A stretch of 64,000 nucleotides of DNA from Mucilaginibacter endophyticus (GTDB lineage: Bacteria > Bacteroidota > Bacteroidia > Sphingobacteriales > Sphingobacteriaceae), in NCBI RefSeq assembly GCF_003351025.1, contig NZ_QPCG01000002.1, positions 1,319,288-1,383,287 on the forward strand. Reading direction: 5' to 3'. The notes under the pieces are model-generated. The model worked only from the letters and a program-made list of their open reading frames with translations, had not been told where the DNA came from and searched no databases. This document shows positions 59,942 through 64,000 of this stretch, piece by piece. Both the position numbers and the translations under genes were made by a program. Each line of letters starts with the position of its first letter. Position 1 is the first letter of the stretch.

Positions 59942-61093
59942 TTAAATAGTGAAGTCAGTCCATTTAAGGTCCGATTTACCCGATGCAATCACATTTTCGA
60001 TAAAGGCCATTCCGCGAACGCCCTCTTCAATTCCCGGGAAATCCAGTTCCTCGGGAGTAGCTTCTTTACCTTCCAAACCCGCTTTTACTGTTAAAGCAAA
60101 GTTGCGGTACAGGTTAGCGAATGCTTCCAGGTAACCTTCCGGGTGACCGGCAGGTGTACGAGTATTATGCTGCGCGAATGAGCTGGTATAACCACTACCT
60201 GTACGCCAGGTTTCGGCCGGCTTATCGGTATACATAACGGTTAATGAATTAGCATCACTCTGGTGCCATTCTACCCCCCCTTTTTCACCATAAACCCTGA
60301 TCTTTACATTATTTTCTTCACCGGCAGCAATCTGCGTAGCTGTAAGCACGCCGCTTGCACCATTATTGAATTTCAACAGGGCAGCACCATCGTCATCCAG
60401 CTTGCGGCCAGGAACTACAATGTTAATATCGGCGCAAATTTTTGTCACCTCTAAACTGGTAACGTACTCGGCCAGGTTAAAGGCGTGCGTACCTATATCG
60501 CCCATTGCACCTGCAATACCGCTTTTACCCGGATCGGTACGCCATGAGGCCTGTTTGTTATCTTCTCCTTCTAAAAATGTACTTAACCATCCCTGCGGAT
60601 ACTCAACGTAAACTTTTTTAACAGCACCAATGGCGCCTGCTTTTATCAGTTGTTTAGCTTCCTTAACCATAGGGTAACCAGTGTAAGTATGGGTAAGGCA
60701 AAACAGTTTACCTGATGCCTTTACTACTTTTTCCAGTTCTTTAGCCTCTTCAAGCGAAAAGGTCATGGGTTTATCAAGCACCACGTGAAAGCCATTCTCG
60801 AGCGCCATTTTGGTTGGGGCAAAATGCACATGGTTAGGCGTAACGATGCTGATCACCTGCACGCGTTCGTTCTCGGGCAGTTGTTTTTCTTTTTCAATTA
60901 GTTCCTGGTATGAGCTGTATGAGCGGCTTGCAGGTAAACCAAGCAACAAACCGCTGGCCTGTGATTTTTCGGCGTTGCTGCTGAAAGCGCCGCAAACCAG
61001 TTCATATTCGCCATCAATACGGGCGGCTATACGATGCACGGCACCAATAAAGGCGCCTTGTCCGCCGCCGATCATTCCTAATCTTAATTTCAT
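59942..61093 (-). CDS. Gfo/Idh/MocA family oxidoreductase, cytoplasmic
   Basis: The 383-residue protein has an NAD(P)-binding start MKLRLGMIGGGQGAFIG, the family motif LDKPMTF (the EKP-type Lys) near residue 114, and the active-site HAFNLAEY region. It oxidises or reduces a sugar or inositol-type hydroxyl. It heads the transcription unit that continues to 58863, because a strong hairpin at 61149-61185 separates it from the upstream gene. Confidence 0.93.
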   Translation of the reverse strand: MKLRLGMIGGGQGAFIGAVHRIAARIDGEYELVCGAFSSNAEKSQASGLLLGLPASRSYSSYQELIEKEKQLPENERVQVISIVTPNHVHFAPTKMALENGFHVVLDKPMTFSLEEAKELEKVVKASGKLFCLTHTYTGYPMVKEAKQLIKAGAIGAVKKVYVEYPQGWLSTFLEGEDNKQASWRTDPGKSGIAGAMGDIGTHAFNLAEYVTSLEVTKICADINIVVPGRKLDDDGAALLKFNNGASGVLTATQIAAGEENNVKIRVYGEKGGVEWHQSDANSLTVMYTDKPAETWRTGSGYTSSFAQHNTRTPAGHPEGYLEAFANLYRNFALTVKAGLEGKEATPEELDFPGIEEGVRGMAFIENVIASGKSDLKWTDFTI

Positions 61094-61148
61094 TTGTTTT
61101 TGTTGGGGTTGATGTTTTGAATTAAAGGCTTCTCAATCGATTGTATAC

Positions 61149-61185
61149 GTCAAAAACAGCATTACATCATAATGCTGTTTTTGAC
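61149..61185. terminator. Strong hairpin, probable terminator after the dehydrogenase small-subunit gene
   Basis: Perfect 16-bp arms at 61149-61164 and 61170-61185 around a 5-nt loop, with A and T runs in the stem that would give a U tract on either strand. It lies after the stop at 61240 and before the start at 61093. Confidence 0.75.
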
Positions 61186-61239
61186 AATAATTTCATTGGG
61201 GTAATCACCAAAGGTATGATCAATTGATATTGCAATTTT

Positions 61240-61806
61240 TTAGGTTGCCCAGGCTTTATCGCCTTTTTTGTATGGCAGGTTACCATCATATTTACCAGGA
61301 ACGGCAATATAACGTAAAGCCTGTGTAGCACCCGGTTTTGAAGTGAAGAAACCAAGCAAGGTTAATTCTTTCAGCATCCTGAAGTAATGGTTAGGATCTT
61401 CGGGCTTTTTAGTTTTGGTATAATCTTTTTGTTCTTTGTCAAGGGCAGTTAACAACTCGGTACGCTGCTCCGGAGTAGCCTCCAGGAATTTTTTACCAAA
61501 TTTTTTGTCGCTTGCGTCATTCAGGTCTTTTAAACCTTTGGTAAAGATCTTCTGGTCATCGGCAGTATAGCAATCCTGTACCATTACAGTCATAAACTTG
61601 CCAATTTCGGCCGCTTTAGCACCTGGGGTTGAGGTTGCAGGCAAAATGGTTTCGCCAATTTCATCCATCAGGGCCACATCATCCTGTGTAAAAAGGTCGT
61701 TTACCTTTGGCGAAGATGATTTACATCCGGAGATGAAAAACTCGGCGCCGATGATGGTACCGCCAAGGATCAAACCTACCCTGCCTATCGCTTCTCTTCT
61801 ATTCAT
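61240..61806 (-). CDS. Gluconate 2-dehydrogenase subunit 3 family protein (GMC partner)
   Basis: The 188-residue protein has a twin-Arg start (MNRREAIG) and a lipobox-like FFISGC, so it may be a Tat-exported lipoprotein. The domain has FTQDDVALMDEIGETILPAT, typical of the family that serves as the small partner for FAD-dependent GMC sugar dehydrogenases. The GMC gene begins two genes upstream. It probably stabilises or exports the large subunit. Confidence 0.9.
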   Translation of the reverse strand: MNRREAIGRVGLILGGTIIGAEFFISGCKSSSPKVNDLFTQDDVALMDEIGETILPATSTPGAKAAEIGKFMTVMVQDCYTADDQKIFTKGLKDLNDASDKKFGKKFLEATPEQRTELLTALDKEQKDYTKTKKPEDPNHYFRMLKELTLLGFFTSKPGATQALRYIAVPGKYDGNLPYKKGDKAWAT

Positions 61807-61831
61807 GTTTAATTATTGATTTACAGAATTA

Positions 61832-61912
61832 GTGATTAGTTGGATTAGTGAATAGTGTTTACCAGACTTACGAAGTTTTAAAAACTTCGTAAGTCTTTTC
61901 CCAACTAATCAC
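61832..61912. repeat. Nested perfect palindrome between two sugar-oxidation genes
   Basis: Outer arms GTGATTAGTTGG (61832-61843) and CCAACTAATCAC (61901-61912) are perfectly complementary. Inside, AGACTTACGAAGTTTT (61864-61879) and AAAACTTCGTAAGTCT (61881-61896) form a 16-bp stem with a 1-nt centre. The inner stem resembles a dispersed palindrome of Bacteroidota and could end transcription of the upstream gene. Confidence 0.8.
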
Positions 61913-61923
61913 GTATTCCTAAA

Positions 61924-63351
61924 TTACGCTTTCAACACGAAACCTTCGCGGTAATCGCGTTTAATATACTTATTAACAGCATCAAAGTTGGTAACTTTCA
62001 TAGCCTGGTTGTCCCAAACTAATTTTACCCTGCCACCATTTAACTCATGACCGCGAACCGCAAGGTTTGCCATCAATAATGCCTCGGTAAGCGGACCAGC
62101 CTTATCAAACGATGAGCTTAGTTCTGTTTTACCGTAACCGGCAATACAGCCTTCAACCCATTGCGCATAGTGACCGTTTGCGCCACCTGCCACACGGGCC
62201 CATTTTTGCGGAGCTTTCGCATCTTTGGTAAGCGATTTTGGTAATAATGTTGGCGCATCAGAATAAGTACTTGCGTACATTTTTCCTTTTGTACCAATGA
62301 ATAATGTACCGTTACCTTCTTCACCGCCAAAGTTTTCGCTTGCCAGCAATTCGATAGGTCTTTCAGGCTGAATACCACCGTCCATCCAGTGCAGGGTAAC
62401 ATCGCCTTTGGTTTTATCAGTTTTAGGGAACGTTAATGTGATGTGGCTTGACGGAGGGCAGCTTTCAGGGAAGTGGCCTTCTTTAAACTCATCTACATAA
62501 ACACTACCAACGCTGGCCTGAACGTCTTTTGCATACTGAATACCCAACACTCGGAAAGGCGCTTCAACCAGGTGACAGCCCATATCGCCAAGGGCACCGG
62601 TACCGTAATCCCACCAGCCGCGCCAGTTAAATGGTACCAGTTTATCAACGTAATCTTTTTTAGGTGCAGTACCCAACCACAGGTCCCAATCCAGTTCTTT
62701 AGGGATGTTTGGCTGTGGTGGTGGCCATGCAATACCTTGTGGCCAAACAGGGCGGTTTGTCCAGCAATAAACAGTGTGCACATCACCAATCAGATCGGCA
62801 TCATACCATTCTGAAAGTAAACGTGTACCATCATTTGACGCACCCTGGTTACCCATTTGTGTTACTACTTTATATTTTTTGGCAGCCTCAGTCAATAAAC
62901 GAGCTTCCCAAATATCGTGAGTTAACGGTTTTTGAACATAAACGTGCTTGTTTAACTGCATCGCATTGTATGTGATGATAGCATGGTTATGATCTGGAGT
63001 TGAAACCGATACGGCATCAAAATGCTTGTGTTCTTTGTCAAACATTTCGCGCCAGTCTTTATAATACTTTGCTTTAGGGAAATCACCGCGAGATTTGGCC
63101 GCTCTTCTGTCGTCCACGTCGCATAGGAAAGCGATTTCAGCTTTACCGCTTTTGTAAAAATTAGCGATATCGCTTTGGCCTTTACCACCTGCACCAACGC
63201 CGGCAATTAACAATTTATCGCTTGGGGCAATGAAGCCTTTACCGCCCAATACATGGCGCGGAACGATCATAAAGCCAGCTGCCGCAATAGCGCCGCTTTT
63301 AAGGAATTGCCTTCTCGACGGATTAGGGGTTTTGTCCTTTTCTTCAGTCAT
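61924..63351 (-). CDS. Tat-exported Gfo/Idh/MocA family oxidoreductase
   Basis: The 475-residue protein has a Tat signal (SRRQFLKSGAIAAAGF), a dinucleotide fold with AGVGAGGKG and FLCDVDDRRA, and the VQKPLTH motif of the family. The central domain carries GDMGCHLVEAPF. Exported members may carry a tightly bound NAD and act like glycoside oxidoreductases. It lies between the GMC large-subunit gene (38 nt upstream) and the small-subunit gene, which implies a linked role. Confidence 0.92.
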   Translation of the reverse strand: MTEEKDKTPNPSRRQFLKSGAIAAAGFMIVPRHVLGGKGFIAPSDKLLIAGVGAGGKGQSDIANFYKSGKAEIAFLCDVDDRRAAKSRGDFPKAKYYKDWREMFDKEHKHFDAVSVSTPDHNHAIITYNAMQLNKHVYVQKPLTHDIWEARLLTEAAKKYKVVTQMGNQGASNDGTRLLSEWYDADLIGDVHTVYCWTNRPVWPQGIAWPPPQPNIPKELDWDLWLGTAPKKDYVDKLVPFNWRGWWDYGTGALGDMGCHLVEAPFRVLGIQYAKDVQASVGSVYVDEFKEGHFPESCPPSSHITLTFPKTDKTKGDVTLHWMDGGIQPERPIELLASENFGGEEGNGTLFIGTKGKMYASTYSDAPTLLPKSLTKDAKAPQKWARVAGGANGHYAQWVEGCIAGYGKTELSSSFDKAGPLTEALLMANLAVRGHELNGGRVKLVWDNQAMKVTNFDAVNKYIKRDYREGFVLKA

Positions 63352-63389
63352 GGGTGTTTTTGTTATAGGTTGTTTTTATGTGATAGTGA

Positions 63390-64000
63390 TTAAATTTCCC
63401 CTTTTTTAAGCGCGTCAACTGCATAGTTAGCAGCACGTGCAGTTAAAGCCATGTAAGTAAGTGACGGGTTCTGGCACGCTGCGGATGTCATACATGAACC
63501 ATCGGTAACAAATACGTTTTTAGCATCCCAAACCTGGTTCCACTGGTTCAACACTGAAGTTTTTGGATCGCGGCCCATACGTGCGGTACCCATTTCGTGA
63601 ATGCCACGGCCAAGGAACGGATTAGTGCTTGAGGTTTGCACTTCTTTAGCGCCAATAGCCTCCAGCATTTCTTTCCCGTCTTTTTCCATATCGATCCGCA
63701 TTTTCAGTTCATTTGCTTTTAATTCGGCATCAATGGCAACAACAGGTAAGCCCCATTTATCTTTTTTGGTTTTGTCGATAGTAACCTTGTTATCATGGTA
63801 AGGCAATGTTTCGCCGAAAGCGCCCATACCTATATGCCATGAACCAGGTTCGGTCAATGCATCTTTAAATGCGCCACCAATGTTTAGTTCGGCAATGTCA
63901 CGGCTCCAGCCTTCGCGGCTTGCCGAACCCTGGTAACCGAAACCGCGGATATAATCACGCTTTTCGCCGTTAAGGTTACGATAGCGCGGGATATAGAAAC
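63390..64000 (-). CDS. GMC-family FAD-dependent sugar dehydrogenase, large subunit (partial, 5' end outside window)
   Basis: The frame is open to the window edge, giving about 203 C-terminal residues. It has the GMC C-terminal signature: the catalytic-type His in GIHEMGTARMG and the Asn in CQNPSLTYMALTARAA, with NVFVTDGSCMT between. A shorter start inside the window (TTG at 63857) is not real, because upstream codons FGYQGSASREGW continue the protein. Its partner subunit and a cytochrome are encoded in the same cluster, as in glucoside 3-dehydrogenases. Confidence 0.92.
   Translation of the reverse strand, partial: FYIPRYRNLNGEKRDYIRGFGYQGSASREGWSRDIAELNIGGAFKDALTEPGSWHIGMGAFGETLPYHDNKVTIDKTKKDKWGLPVVAIDAELKANELKMRIDMEKDGKEMLEAIGAKEVQTSSTNPFLGRGIHEMGTARMGRDPKTSVLNQWNQVWDAKNVFVTDGSCMTSAACQNPSLTYMALTARAANYAVDALKKGEI

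Noticed and set aside
63390..63857. A complete 155-residue protein starting at 63857
   Set aside because: The start would be a TTG in the middle of an open frame whose upstream codons continue a GMC protein to the window edge, so it is the C-terminal part of a larger gene.

Overview
The window reads as a Bacteroidota chromosome, most likely a soil or plant-associated member of the Sphingobacteriaceae (Mucilaginibacter/Pedobacter type). Support: SusC/SusD with ECF sigma and FecR, a very large periplasmic-propeller hybrid kinase, Tat-exported sugar oxidoreductases and isomerases, few Shine-Dalgarno sites, and dispersed palindromic repeats. No taxonomic marker gene is present, so the genus is inference. 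No rRNA, tRNA, CRISPR array, transposase or integrase was seen.

Region 1 (about 1-25.9 kb) is an extracellular polysaccharide locus with an unusual tailoring set. It holds an ECF sigma factor with a membrane partner, seven glycosyltransferases, a flippase, two Wzy/WaaL-like membrane proteins, a nucleotidyltransferase, two B12-binding-type radical SAM enzymes, one SPASM radical SAM enzyme, two methyltransferases, an amidohydrolase, a polysaccharide deacetylase, a GNAT protein, a flavin-reductase-like protein and an ABC exporter. Every transcription unit, including that of the sigma factor, is preceded by the same bipartite element: (A/T)GGCAACC, 16 nt, then CGT, CGA or AGT. Eight copies were found. 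The locus is therefore probably one sigma-controlled regulon, and the radical SAM and tailoring genes belong to the same product as the glycosyltransferases.

Region 2 (26.1-34.7 kb) is a small glycan-uptake locus: a Tat-exported GH36/GH27-type glycosidase, diverging from ECF sigma, FecR, SusC with STN domain, and SusD. Region 3 (35.0-43.8 kb) is an efflux operon (HlyD, TolC, ABC ATPase, two permeases) followed by its own sigma-54 activator and histidine kinase. A sigma-54 promoter and an upstream palindrome lie before the first gene. Region 4 (44.0-52.6 kb) holds a multi-PAS kinase with a lone receiver protein, a NIPSNAP protein and a 1396-residue hybrid sensor.

Region 5 (52.8-64.0 kb) encodes periplasmic oxidative sugar breakdown: a GMC oxidoreductase (cut by the window end), a gluconate-2-dehydrogenase-subunit-3-like partner, a lipoprotein cytochrome c, two Gfo/Idh/MocA oxidoreductases, three TIM-barrel isomerases, a DUF1080 protein and two MFS transporters. 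This matches the 3-keto-glycoside route known from other bacteria. Between genes lie several repeat families: a CATTGCGAGG palindrome (three full copies and a half copy), a REP-like palindrome, and clusters of tiny hairpins with 2-3 nt loops. Two very small genes between 1212 and 1519, one a likely zinc ribbon, fall below usual gene-finding cut-offs.
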